64,000 nt of DNA from Flavobacterium commune (GCF_001857965.1 NZ_CP017774.1:1612001-1676000); one strand, 5' to 3'; shown: positions 43,731 through 52,386, counted from the stretch's first letter. The notes: generated by a model from the sequence alone, not told the origin. Numbers and translations: made by a program.

Positions 43731-44487
43731 CGGTTTCAGTTTTTTTTTCGGTTTCAAATTCCAGTAATTGGGTGTAAATAGTAGTTCTGACTGCTTCCCG
43801 AATTTCTTTTCTGTCCGATTCGGTTTTTCCAAAAGTCTCTACCTGTTTATGAATTTTTACACGCATAATTCCAGGGCTTCCGGCAAAAAAAGTATAAGGA
43901 AAACGTTCTTTGTTGTCTCCAAAACTAATAGGCAAAATAGGAATCTGGTGTTGTATGGCTAATTTGAAGGCACCTTCTTTAAAATGATCTAATAATATCG
44001 TTTCGTCATCAGGAACACCACCTTCGGGAAAGATACAAACACTCAATCCGCGCTCAATTCGTTTGTGAGCCTTGGTGAAAACCGCCACTCGGCTTTGTGA
44101 GTTTTTCCGATCCACTAAAATGCAGGTTCTTTTGTAGAAAAAACCAAAAATGGGGATTTTAGCCAGTTCTTGTTTTCCCACAAATACAAATGGATTTTTT
44201 ACAATCGCCAACATTAACATTATATCGGTCATCGAGGTATGATTAGCCACAATCATATAGCTTTTGTTTTTTTCTATCGATTGTTCTTTCTCTATTTTGT
44301 AATAAAATCCCATTCCGAAAAGGATGAATTTAGCCCAAATTCGAGCCATTCTAAAGAAATAAGGATAGCCTTTTTCAGAAAGAATAGAAAGTATTAAAAA
44401 TGGCAACATAATAAAAATTGGTATCGCCATCAAGATGTAAAACCAAATGCGCCAAAGAATCCAGAAAATTGTTTTTATGCTTTTCAT
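43726..44487 (-). CDS. PlsC-family acyltransferase (second)
   Basis: 253 residues from ATG 44487. Hydrophobic N-terminus, NHTSMTD at 82-88 (HX4D), KQELAKIPIFG and FPEGG at 153-157. Acylates lysophospholipid or a related acceptor at the inner membrane. An extension to an ATG at 44535 is rejected: those 16 residues are encoded by the terminal repeat of the neighbouring GxxExxY cassette. It is the second acyltransferase of this family in the window, and its acceptor may differ. Confidence 0.88.
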   Translation of the reverse strand: MKSIKTIFWILWRIWFYILMAIPIFIMLPFLILSILSEKGYPYFFRMARIWAKFILFGMGFYYKIEKEQSIEKNKSYMIVANHTSMTDIMLMLAIVKNPFVFVGKQELAKIPIFGFFYKRTCILVDRKNSQSRVAVFTKAHKRIERGLSVCIFPEGGVPDDETILLDHFKEGAFKLAIQHQIPILPISFGDNKERFPYTFFAGSPGIMRVKIHKQVETFGKTESDRKEIREAVRTTIYTQLLEFETEKKTETA

Positions 44488-44501
44488 ATTGTCAAATTTA
44501 C

Positions 44502-44538
44502 TTTTTAACCGCAAAGTTTGCAAAGATTTTCGCAAAGT
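44502..44538. repeat. Left inverted repeat of the GxxExxY cassette
   Basis: On the complementary strand it reads ACTTTGCGAAAATCTTTGC then AAACTTTGCGGTTAAAAA. It is the inverse of the repeat at 45076-45120. It separates the acyltransferase gene from the GxxExxY gene. Confidence 0.82.
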
Positions 44539-44635
44539 ATAATAAGTAAAAAATCTATTTTTAATGAAAATAATTAAATTTGATAGGAATTAACTTTAAA
44601 TTAGTGGAAGTTTTTTCGAAAAGTAGAAAAGTAGC

Positions 44636-45013
44636 ATGACAGAAAATGATATTTCAAAAATTGTAATCGGTTTAGCGATTGAAGTTCACAAAGCGCTTGG
44701 TTCGGGTTTGTTAGAGAATACCTATAAAGAATGTTTGTTTTACAAAATAAATAAAGCCGGACTTTTAGTTGAAAAAGAGAAACCGATGCCTGTGATTTTT
44801 GAGGAAGTAAAAATAGACTGTGGATATAGGGTTGATTTACTAGTTGAGAAAAAACTAATAGTTGAACTTAAAAGTGTGGAGTCTTTAAGTGTAATTCATC
44901 TTGCTCAAACTTTGACTTATCTAAAATTAGGAAATTATAAACTCGGACTATTAATAAATTTCAATGAGATTCTGTTGAAAAACGGAATCAGAAGAGTTGT
45001 AAATAATTTATAA
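44636..45013 (+). CDS. GxxExxY protein (PD-(D/E)XK nuclease fold)
   Basis: 125 residues. The name motif GLLENTY is at 24-30, after HKALGSG. The PD-(D/E)XK core is intact: Asp67 in YRVDLL, Glu77 and Lys79 in IVELKS, with Gln91 in HLAQTLTYLKL. These are small proteins of unknown function, often present in many copies per genome. This copy is bounded by inverted repeats (44502-44538 and 45025-45120), which suggests it travels as a cassette. No toxin partner or transposase is encoded inside. Confidence 0.93.
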   Translation: MTENDISKIVIGLAIEVHKALGSGLLENTYKECLFYKINKAGLLVEKEKPMPVIFEEVKIDCGYRVDLLVEKKLIVELKSVESLSVIHLAQTLTYLKLGNYKLGLLINFNEILLKNGIRRVVNNL

Positions 45014-45024
45014 AAGAATGAAAC

Positions 45025-45120
45025 GGCGAACTTTGCGAAAAACTTTGCTTTCTTTGCGGTAAAAATAAAATAGACCTTGTGGATTTTGCGAAAAAACTTT
45101 GCGAACTTTGCGGTTAAATA
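45025..45120. repeat. Right repeats of the GxxExxY cassette (two copies)
   Basis: Two tandem related units: GAACTTTGCGAAAAACTTTG with CTTTCTTTGCGGTAAAAA (45025-45065) and GATTTTGCGAAAAAACTTTG with CGAACTTTGCGGTTAAATA (45076-45120). The outer copy is the inverse of the left repeat with only a few differences. The element 44502-45120 spans 619 bp and ends 28 bp before trpS. Confidence 0.82.
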
Positions 45121-45147
45121 AAATTTCAGCGATACCAATAAATCATA

Positions 45148-46125
45148 ATGGCAAAAATACTTACGGGAGTTCAAAGTACGGGAACTCCACATTTAGGGAA
45201 CTTACTTGGAGCAATTATTCCAGCAATACAATTATCTAATAATTCAGCAAACGAATCTTTTCTTTTTATTGCCGATTTGCATTCGGTAACCCAAATAAAA
45301 AACGGAGAAACTTTAAGAAATAATACATACAGCGTTGCAGCAGCCTGGTTGGCGTTTGGATTAGATGTGAACAAAGTGGTTTTCTACAGACAGTCGGATG
45401 TGCCACAAACAGCTGAACTGTCTTGGTATTTGAGCTGTTTTTTTCCGTATCAAAGGCTGACTTTGGCACATTCTTTCAAAGACAAAGCAGATAGATTAGA
45501 CGATGTAAATGCAGGTTTGTTTTCGTATCCAATGTTGATGGCTGCTGATATTTTGTTGTATGATGCCGAGTTTGTTCCAGTGGGTAAAGACCAGTTGCAA
45601 CATTTAGAAATGACACGTGATGTGGCTTCTCGTTTTAATCACCAAATGGGAGAAACGTTTGTGCTTCCGGAACCCAAAATTCAGGACGACAGTATGTTGA
45701 TTCCGGGAACCAATGGCGGAAAAATGAGTAAATCAGCTAATAATATCATTAATATTTTTCTGGAAGACAAAGCCTTGCGCAAACAGGTAATGAGCATTGA
45801 AACCGATAGTACACCACTGGAAGCTCCTAAAAATCCGGATACTTGTAATGCCTTTGCAATTTATTCTTTATTGGCCAATGAAGAGCAAATTGCAATTATG
45901 AGAGCCAATTATTTAGGTGGCAATTATGGTTATGGTCACGCCAAACAAGCTTTGTTTGAGTTAATCTGTGAAACCTTCAAAACTGAAAGAGAGAAATACC
46001 ACTATTACATCAACAATTTAGAAGAAGTAGATGCTTTGTTGAAAATAGGTGCTGAAAAAGCTTCGGCTATTGCTAATGGTGTTTTGGCTAGAGTGAGAGA
46101 AAAGTTAGGATTTGGGATAAAGTAA
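45148..46125 (+). CDS. trpS: Tryptophanyl-tRNA synthetase
   Basis: 325 residues. Class I synthetase: STGTPHLGN for the HIGH signature near 10-18 and GGKMSKSANN with KMSKS at 192-196. It charges tRNA-Trp. The gene starts 28 bp after the cassette repeat, so its leader was probably reshaped by that element. Convergent with dprA. Confidence 0.96.
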   Translation: MAKILTGVQSTGTPHLGNLLGAIIPAIQLSNNSANESFLFIADLHSVTQIKNGETLRNNTYSVAAAWLAFGLDVNKVVFYRQSDVPQTAELSWYLSCFFPYQRLTLAHSFKDKADRLDDVNAGLFSYPMLMAADILLYDAEFVPVGKDQLQHLEMTRDVASRFNHQMGETFVLPEPKIQDDSMLIPGTNGGKMSKSANNIINIFLEDKALRKQVMSIETDSTPLEAPKNPDTCNAFAIYSLLANEEQIAIMRANYLGGNYGYGHAKQALFELICETFKTEREKYHYYINNLEEVDALLKIGAEKASAIANGVLARVREKLGFGIK

Positions 46126-46141
46126 TTTTGTAAAAGAATAG

Positions 46142-46183
46142 ACCGCAGATTCGTAGATTTTAAATAATCTGCGAATCTGCGGT
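46142..46183. repeat. Palindromic repeat and bidirectional terminator
   Basis: ACCGCAGATTCGTAGATT (46142-46159) and AATCTGCGAATCTGCGGT (46166-46183) form an 18-bp stem with one G-T pair and a 6-nt loop between the convergent trpS and dprA genes. The unit AGATTCGTAGATT/AATCTGCGAATCT is a common type of flavobacterial intergenic palindrome. Confidence 0.82.
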
Positions 46184-46191
46184 TTTCAATT

Positions 46192-47292
46192 TTATATCGC
46201 TTCAAAAAGTTTTCCCGGCAATGGTCTAATAACTCCTTTAAGTTCCATGTTTAATAATAAAGCCGAGATTCTGTAAATAGGAAACTCACATTCCAAAGCA
46301 ATAATGTCCATTAATTCTTTTCCTGTTTTTAAGAGGTAATCGTATATTTTTTGTTCGTCGCTATCTAAAGTAACGAACAATTGTTTTTGAACCGCTTTAG
46401 GTTCTTCTTTAATGTCCCAATTGAGCATATAAATTAAATCGGCGGCGCTGGTGAGCATGTTGGCTTTTTGGGTTTTGATGAGGTTGTTGCAGCCTATGCT
46501 GTATTTGTCAGTCGTGCGACCGGGAACGGCAAAAACATCACGGTTGTAATCATTGGCCATATTAGCGGTAATTAATGAACCTCCTCTCTCTGCTGATTCG
46601 ATAACTATGGTAGCTTCGGCAATACCTGCTACAATCCGATTTCTTTTTACAAAATTTTCTTTATCCGGATTAGTCGAACTCCAAAACTCGGTCATAAAAC
46701 CGCCGTTGGTTTCCATCTTAGCCATGTATTTCTTGTGGTTTTTAGGGTAGATTTGGTTTAGACCATGAGCCAGTACACCAATGGTTTGTAAATTGTTTTC
46801 CACAGCCAGTTGATGCGCAACAATATCAACACCATATGCAAATCCGCTAACAATTACAGGGTCAAGTGGTGTCAAATCTTCAATTAGTTTTTTACAAAAT
46901 TCCATTCCGTAAGAAGTGATTTGACGTGTTCCCACAATGCTGATTATTTTTCTGTTTTTCAAATCGATGTTACCTGCTGTAAACAGTAATACCGGAGCAT
47001 CAACGCAATGTTTGAGTCTGTCGGGATAATTCTCGTCTTGAAAATAGGATACGTTAATGTTGTTGTTCTGAATGAATTCCAATTCTTTATTGGCTTTGTC
47101 AAATACACTTTGATCTTTCAGGTTTTTAAGTAGTATGCTGCCTACACCGTCAATTGCGGCGAGCTGGCTGCTTTTTGTTTTAAAAACAGCTTCGGCCGAA
47201 CCACAATGGCCAATTAATTTCTTTGCCATGATGTCGCCTATGCCTTCTACTCTTTGCAAAGCCAATACGTAAAATAAATCCGATGTTGTCAT
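46192..47292 (-). CDS. dprA: DNA-processing protein DprA
   Basis: 366 residues. N-terminal helix-hairpin-helix part (QRVEGIGDIMAKKLIGHCG), then the Rossmann-like core (KIISIVGTRQITSYGMEFCKK, FAYGVDIVAHQLAV, ESAERGGSLITANMAND), and a C-terminal winged-helix part. Loads RecA on incoming single-stranded DNA during natural transformation. Convergent with trpS. Confidence 0.95.
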   Translation of the reverse strand: MTTSDLFYVLALQRVEGIGDIMAKKLIGHCGSAEAVFKTKSSQLAAIDGVGSILLKNLKDQSVFDKANKELEFIQNNNINVSYFQDENYPDRLKHCVDAPVLLFTAGNIDLKNRKIISIVGTRQITSYGMEFCKKLIEDLTPLDPVIVSGFAYGVDIVAHQLAVENNLQTIGVLAHGLNQIYPKNHKKYMAKMETNGGFMTEFWSSTNPDKENFVKRNRIVAGIAEATIVIESAERGGSLITANMANDYNRDVFAVPGRTTDKYSIGCNNLIKTQKANMLTSAADLIYMLNWDIKEEPKAVQKQLFVTLDSDEQKIYDYLLKTGKELMDIIALECEFPIYRISALLLNMELKGVIRPLPGKLFEAI

Positions 47293-47359
47293 GCTAAATA
47301 TTTGAGACTGAAATGTATAAATTTTCGGTCAGATTGTTAATAAAAATTGTGAATAAAAT

Positions 47360-47389
47360 TTTGATAACTATTTTCATTGTATAACTTTG
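47360..47389 (+). promoter_or_regulatory. Predicted promoter of the SPOR gene, leaderless
   Basis: TTTG (47360-47363), 18 nt, TAACTTTG (47382-47389). The ATG begins at 47395, five bases after the -7 box, so the mRNA is predicted to start at or just before the start codon. Confidence 0.55.
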
Positions 47390-47394
47390 TCTGT

Positions 47395-48351
47395 ATGAAT
47401 ATAGAACACTACATAGGCCAACTTTTATATCGTTATCAATGCGTTACCGTTCCTGGTTTCGGTGCTTTTTTGACTGAAATTCAATCGGCTCAATGGGTTG
47501 AAAGTGCGAATTCTTTTTTTCCTCCTAAAAAACTGATTTCTTTTAATACCAACATTAAAAACAATGATGGTTTATTAGCCAATCATATTGCCAGAGCTGA
47601 AAAAACATCTTATGAATATGCTATTAGTGCTATTCAATACGAAGTTTTGAATTGGAAGAAAGAATTGGAAAAAAACAGAATCTTAACAATTAAAAATATA
47701 GGTAGTTTTTCATTGAACGCTACTGATAATTTGATTTTCACACCTTCTGATCAAAAGAATTATTTGACTGCTTCTTTTGGTTTGGGTTCTTTTATTGCTC
47801 CGGTTGTTAAAAGAGAATTTTTCGAAGAAAAAGAAGAAGTTATCGAAGAAACTCCTGTTATTTCTTTGGTTACCGAAGAAAGAAACGGTCGTTCTTACTT
47901 GAAATATGCGGCTATATTTATTCTGGGGTTAGGTTTGGCTGGAAGTGCAGCTTATTCGGTTTACCAAAACGAAATTGTTTCTGAAAGAGTTCTGGTTGAA
48001 AAAGCCGTGCAAAAGCAAGTAGAAAGCAAAATCCAAGAGGCTACATTTTTTATTAAAAGTCCAATGGCTCCTGTGACGCTTTCGGTAAAATCAGATAAAG
48101 AAGAAGTTAAAGAGGAAAAATTGCCTTACCATGTGGTGGCTGGCGCTTTTAGAGATGAGAGTAATGCGGAGCAGGTTTTGAAAAAGTTAACCAAAATGGG
48201 TTATAAAGCCAGAAGACTAGAGGTTAACAAACACGGTCTTTATCCGGTGCTTTACGGAAGTTTTGCTACTTATGCCGAAGCTCAAAAAGTTAAAAATGAA
48301 GTTCGGGAATCAGAAAATCCAGAAGCCTGGTTGCTGATTGAATCACTATAA
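47395..48351 (+). CDS. SPOR-domain protein with HU-like N-terminus
   Basis: 318 residues from ATG 47395; an ATG at 47377 lies before the predicted transcript start. N-terminal HU/CCDC81-like bacterial domain (IEHYIGQLLYRYQCVTVPGFGAF, LTIKNIGSFSL), a transmembrane helix at about 170-190 and a C-terminal SPOR domain (YHVVAGAFRDESNAEQVLKKL) that binds denuded peptidoglycan. Probably a cell-division or wall protein. It is divergent from dprA and followed by a terminator. Confidence 0.9.
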   Translation: MNIEHYIGQLLYRYQCVTVPGFGAFLTEIQSAQWVESANSFFPPKKLISFNTNIKNNDGLLANHIARAEKTSYEYAISAIQYEVLNWKKELEKNRILTIKNIGSFSLNATDNLIFTPSDQKNYLTASFGLGSFIAPVVKREFFEEKEEVIEETPVISLVTEERNGRSYLKYAAIFILGLGLAGSAAYSVYQNEIVSERVLVEKAVQKQVESKIQEATFFIKSPMAPVTLSVKSDKEEVKEEKLPYHVVAGAFRDESNAEQVLKKLTKMGYKARRLEVNKHGLYPVLYGSFATYAEAQKVKNEVRESENPEAWLLIESL

Positions 48352-48355
48352 TTTC

Positions 48356-48388
48356 AAAGCCTTTCTTAACGGAAAGGCTTTTTTTTAC
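48356..48388 (+). terminator. Terminator of the SPOR gene
   Basis: AAAGCCTTTC (48356-48365) and GAAAGGCTTT (48372-48381), 10-bp stem, then a T-run. Confidence 0.85.
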
Positions 48389-48410
48389 ACAAAGAAATGC
48401 CTCATAGTTT

Positions 48411-48481
48411 GTCATTCCGACGAAGGAGGAATCTCATCATGTTAGTCAGATTATGTGATTTCTCCCTCTGGTCGAAATGAC
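48411..48481. repeat. REP-like palindrome, GTCATTCCGACGAAGG type
   Basis: GTCATTCCGACGAAGGAGGA begins the unit at 48411; the inverse end (CCCTCTGGTCGAAATGAC) closes it at 48481. It forms a long imperfect hairpin. This unit is common in Bacteroidota genomes and lies between the SPOR gene and the AraC gene. Confidence 0.8.
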
Positions 48482-48503
48482 AAGATTGTTAGAATCGTTT
48501 TTA

Positions 48504-49454
48504 CTATTTTCTTTTCTTCTGTTGTTGAATCTGGAATTTTCTTGGACTGATTCCGTTGCGTTGTGAAAAAGTAGAGGTGAAATGTTGTAATGACGAAAAC
48601 CCACAGACAAAAGCAATTTCAGACATGTTGCTGTTTTTTTCGTTTTGAATTAACTGGATCGCTTTTTCCAGTTTTAAACTAATGATAAAACTGTTGGGTG
48701 GAAATCCGGTTAGTTTTTTTACTTCATAAGTAAATTTGGTTTTTCCCATGCTAAACACAGCAGCCAAATCTTCAATGTGCCATTTCTTTATTAAATCACT
48801 TTGAAGCAATTGCGTTAGTTTTTCAATAAAGCTGTCGTCTTCCTGATTTTTCTGAATTTTATTCGAAAGTTGTCGGTGTAAATCAATAAAAAGATTCTCC
48901 AGAATATTTTGGACTTTTATCTCAAAACCTTCTTCCTGAAAGGCTAATTCGTTTCGGAGTTCGTCAAAATATTTTTTAAAATTCTTTGCTTTTTCGAGTA
49001 CGGCATTGTTGGCATCGCCTATCATTTCTCCCAGATTTTGTTGGAAACTTTTAGATAATTTACTCCAATTGCCTAGGTCTAAAGCTGTGTTTTTTGAAAA
49101 TTCAAAAGGTTTGATGATAATCCAATTGATTTGGCCAATGTCCATGATTCCTGAAATACTGCCGTTTTCGTGCCAGGGTGCGGTAACAGATAAATTTTCG
49201 GGGAATAATTCAATTTCCTTGCCTTCAATTACCCAATCGTATTTCCCGCTGTTGACATAATGAATCTCAATTCCGTCATTAAGATGCGGTCGCATGGTGT
49301 CGTCAATACGGACTTTGGAAAATTTCATACTACCAAACTGACTGATAAAAGGGAGTTTTTTTAAGGGACCCGGATTGTTTTCGTGCCACCAAACGCCATA
49401 ATTACCATGTTCGTCTTTTTCTTTCAAGGTTTTTGGTAATAAAAAAGAATTCAT
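48504..49454 (-). CDS. AraC-family regulator of the second glycan locus
   Basis: 316 residues. N-terminal cupin-like sensor (RPHLNDGIEIHYVNSGKYDWVIEG), then double helix-turn-helix at about 215-305 with IEDLAAVFSMGKTKFTYEVKKLTG and NMSEIAFVCGFSSLQHFTSTF, ending in a basic tail (QQQKKRK). It is divergent from the glycan locus at 49735, which it probably controls. The ligand is likely a sugar from the target polysaccharide, inferred from its position only. Confidence 0.88.
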   Translation of the reverse strand: MNSFLLPKTLKEKDEHGNYGVWWHENNPGPLKKLPFISQFGSMKFSKVRIDDTMRPHLNDGIEIHYVNSGKYDWVIEGKEIELFPENLSVTAPWHENGSISGIMDIGQINWIIIKPFEFSKNTALDLGNWSKLSKSFQQNLGEMIGDANNAVLEKAKNFKKYFDELRNELAFQEEGFEIKVQNILENLFIDLHRQLSNKIQKNQEDDSFIEKLTQLLQSDLIKKWHIEDLAAVFSMGKTKFTYEVKKLTGFPPNSFIISLKLEKAIQLIQNEKNSNMSEIAFVCGFSSLQHFTSTFSQRNGISPRKFQIQQQKKRK

Positions 49455-49644
49455 AAATTATTTTGTATTAAATTGGTATAAAGATAATTATTAAATTTAT
49501 TTATTAGAATATTGTCTGCTTTTATAGAATCGACCGTTGTTTAAAAATATGATTTTTTTTGTATTAAAATAGGTAACTTGCCCAGCCCAATTAATTTATT
49601 ATCAAGTACATTAGAGTCGACAGACTTTTTTTTTACTTTTAAAA

Positions 49645-49658
49645 TGATAACGTTTACA
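49645..49658. promoter_or_regulatory. LacI/GalR-type operator candidate
   Basis: TGATAACGTTTACA (49645-49658) matches 12 of 14 positions of the LacI-family palindrome TGTAAACGTTTACA with the central CG. It lies 77 bp before the beta-helix gene; the 280-bp gap between AraC gene and locus is otherwise AT-rich with no gene. No LacI-type gene is in the window. Confidence 0.4.
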
Positions 49659-49734
49659 TTTTTTGTTTTCGAAAACAGTATGGTATTAAAATTGAGGAGA
49701 ATCAGAATTCTATTTATAATTTAAAATATATTTT

Positions 49735-52239
49735 ATGTTTCTAAAAAACCGACATCCTTTATTGAGCTTTTTGTTTCTGTTTTTTACTGTGTTTTCAATG
49801 CAGGCTGCCGATATTTGGGTTGCGACAAACGGTAATGATGCCAATGAAGGTACAAAAGCAAGTCCCTTAGCAACCGTGCACATGGCACTGAGAAAAGCCA
49901 GGGAATTGCGTAGGCTTAAAGATGCTTCGGTAAAAGGAGGAATTCATATTATCATAAAAGACGGGACTTATTATTTTGATGAACCATTGTTTGTAAGACC
50001 AGAAGATTCTGGAACAGCTGATAGTCCAACAACTATTGAAGCAGATGCCAATGCAAAACCGATATTTAACGGAGGAATTGAAATTAAGAATTGGAAAAAA
50101 ACCACTACTTCCATCAACGGATTAAAAAAAGGAACAGTGTGGGTTGCTGATGCTCCGGAAATAGCGGGTGAATTAATCAATTACCGCCAACTTTGGGTAA
50201 ATGATGTAAAAGCGGTGCGAGCTAAAAGTACGGCTGGAACTACCATGGAAAGGATTTTGTCTTGGGACAAGGAAACCGAAACTTGCTGGATTCCTTTCAA
50301 AGACAAGTCAATTAAGTTTGAGCCAGGAATGGAAATGTTCATCGTGCAATGGTGGGCAATTGCCAATTTACGTATCAAAAATATCGAAGTTAAAAAAGAT
50401 AGTGCCCGACTTTCATTCGAAAAACCAGAAAGCCGCGTGCAAAGCGAGCATCCCTGGCCAGCGCCTTGGATTTCGAAAAATAACGGAAACTCAGCATTCT
50501 TTTTAAACAACGGTCTGTCAATGCTGAATGAAGCTGGCGAATGGTATTTGGATAGAAAAAACAGAAAGATTTATTACATTCCAAGAGCAGGAGAAAATAT
50601 GGCTTCCGCCAAAGTAACGGTTCCGGTTTTAGAGAATTTGATACAAATAAAAGGGACTATTGATTCGCCAGTACACGACGTGAAATTCAAAGGAATTTCT
50701 TTTCAGTACAGCAATTGGCTTCGTCCTTCTCAGCAAGGTCACGTTCCGTTGCAGGCAGGAATGTATTTATTAGATGCTTACAAATTGAAAACTCCAGGAA
50801 CGCCGAATCAGGCTTCTTTAGAAAATCAGGCTTGGGTGGGAAGACCAAGAGCAGCTGTAGAAGTGAATTTTGCTAATAACACGATTTTCGAATCTTGTAG
50901 TTTTGAGCATTTGTCTTCTACAGGATTGGATTTGCACAAAGGAACAAATAACAACAAAGTACAAGGAAATCTTTTTAAAGACATAGGTGGAAACGGAATT
51001 AATTTGGGCGTTTTCTCTGAGGAAGCTTTCGAAGCGCATTTACCATTACAAGTAAAAGACGATAGAGAAGTTTGTTCGAATGAATTAATTGCTGATAATT
51101 TGATTACTAATGTTGCCAATGAAGATTGGGGATGTTTAGGAATTGCAGCTGGTTTTGTGAAGAATTTGACTATTGAACATAACGAAATTTCTGATGTAGC
51201 TTACAGCGGAATTTCGATGGGTTGGGGTTGGACACACACCGAAAACGTGATGCGAAACAATAAAATTTTGGCGAATAAAATTCATCATTATGCGAAACAT
51301 TTGCATGATGTTGCTGGAATTTACACGCTTTCATCACAGCCAGACAGTCGAATAGAAGAAAATTACATTGATAAAGTGTACAACAGTCCGTATGCTCACG
51401 ATCCATTTTTATGGCTGTATTTGTATACTGATGAAGGAAGTCAGGGCTTTACGATTAAAAACAACTGGATTCCGATTCAGAAAATATTAAAAAACAACAA
51501 TGGTCCGAAAGGGAATATTTGGCAGGATAACAACCAGTTTGTGAGCAATTCGGTTAAGGAAAATTCGGGTATCCGTGCGCCATTTGCTAATTTGAAAAAA
51601 GAAGTAGTTGTTGATGAGGCTTGGGGATTACAAGAAATGCCAAAATCGGTAGCGATTGAATTAATCGGGAAGAATTTTGATATCGAAAAAATCAAATCGA
51701 CGATAAAAGGTTTCCGAATTGTAGGCGAGGAATTGTACCAATGGGAAAATCATCTGGTGATTTATGGCTTGATGAATCAGCCAGAAAGAACAAAAAGAAA
51801 ACTGGCTTTGGCTTTTCCAGCATTGGAAATCAAAATATATGAAAACCCAATTTATGATTTTCAGAATTTAGAAAGATGCAAGGATTCCAAGCCGGCATCT
51901 GAATGGGAAAATATTGTATTGACTGCCAATTTAGTAGCCGATGAAAAAATGCAAAAAGAGTATGTGGATTATCACACAACTCAGTTTGAAAAATGGCCGG
52001 AAATTGCTAAAGGTTTCTGTAATGCCGATTTCCAACAATTGCAGGTTTTCAAAAACGGAAGACAATTAATGTTAGTAATCAGTATTCCAAAAGGAGAAAG
52101 TTTGGATAAATTAAATCCAAAAACTACCGAAAATAATCCTCGTGTTGACGAATGGAATGCCATAATGAAAAAATACCAAACAGGTATTGAAGATGCAAAA
52201 CAAGGAGAAACCTGGATTTTTCTGAAAAACATAAAATAA
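49735..52239 (+). CDS. Right-handed beta-helix protein fused to a mutarotase-like domain
   Basis: 834 residues. Signal peptide ending near 24. Residues about 25-600 form a right-handed parallel beta-helix (start IWVATNGNDANEGTKASPLATV, later NNTIFESCSFEHLSSTGLDLHK, GNGINLG and AGIYTL), as in GH141-like or lyase-like enzymes. Residues about 640-715 have a beta-alpha-beta pattern (IKSTIKGFRIVGEEL), and about 722-834 match the RhaM family (VDYHTTQFEKWPEI; WNAIMKKYQTGIEDAKQG). Such fusion links cleavage with sugar epimerisation. First gene of the rhamnose locus. The enzymatic family of the helix is not certain. Confidence 0.78.
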   Translation: MFLKNRHPLLSFLFLFFTVFSMQAADIWVATNGNDANEGTKASPLATVHMALRKARELRRLKDASVKGGIHIIIKDGTYYFDEPLFVRPEDSGTADSPTTIEADANAKPIFNGGIEIKNWKKTTTSINGLKKGTVWVADAPEIAGELINYRQLWVNDVKAVRAKSTAGTTMERILSWDKETETCWIPFKDKSIKFEPGMEMFIVQWWAIANLRIKNIEVKKDSARLSFEKPESRVQSEHPWPAPWISKNNGNSAFFLNNGLSMLNEAGEWYLDRKNRKIYYIPRAGENMASAKVTVPVLENLIQIKGTIDSPVHDVKFKGISFQYSNWLRPSQQGHVPLQAGMYLLDAYKLKTPGTPNQASLENQAWVGRPRAAVEVNFANNTIFESCSFEHLSSTGLDLHKGTNNNKVQGNLFKDIGGNGINLGVFSEEAFEAHLPLQVKDDREVCSNELIADNLITNVANEDWGCLGIAAGFVKNLTIEHNEISDVAYSGISMGWGWTHTENVMRNNKILANKIHHYAKHLHDVAGIYTLSSQPDSRIEENYIDKVYNSPYAHDPFLWLYLYTDEGSQGFTIKNNWIPIQKILKNNNGPKGNIWQDNNQFVSNSVKENSGIRAPFANLKKEVVVDEAWGLQEMPKSVAIELIGKNFDIEKIKSTIKGFRIVGEELYQWENHLVIYGLMNQPERTKRKLALAFPALEIKIYENPIYDFQNLERCKDSKPASEWENIVLTANLVADEKMQKEYVDYHTTQFEKWPEIAKGFCNADFQQLQVFKNGRQLMLVISIPKGESLDKLNPKTTENNPRVDEWNAIMKKYQTGIEDAKQGETWIFLKNIK

Positions 52240-52246
52240 AAATCAA

Positions 52247-52363
52247 GCCACGAATTCACGAATGACATCAATAATTTTAGCTTACAATCTCACGAATTTC
52301 TATTAAGATTAGTGGAATAGTAACGACAAAGATTAAAAAAGAAATAATTAGTGAATTCGTGGC
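52247..52363. repeat. Inverted-repeat unit, GCCACGAATTCAC type
   Basis: GCCACGAATTCAC (52247-52259) returns inverted at 52351-52363 without mismatch, 117 bp in all. Inner AATCTCACGAATT units are similar. It lies between the beta-helix gene and the Gfo/Idh gene. Confidence 0.8.
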
Positions 52364-52386
52364 AAAAACAATTTAAATACGAATAA

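Noticed and set aside
43726..44535. Longer version of the second acyltransferase
   Set aside because: The added N-terminal residues are encoded by the terminal repeat of the GxxExxY cassette.
44935..45192. Minus-strand reading frame with Lys/Phe/Ala repeats
   Set aside because: It is the translation of the cassette repeats (KFAKFFRK, AKKAKFFAKFA), not a gene.
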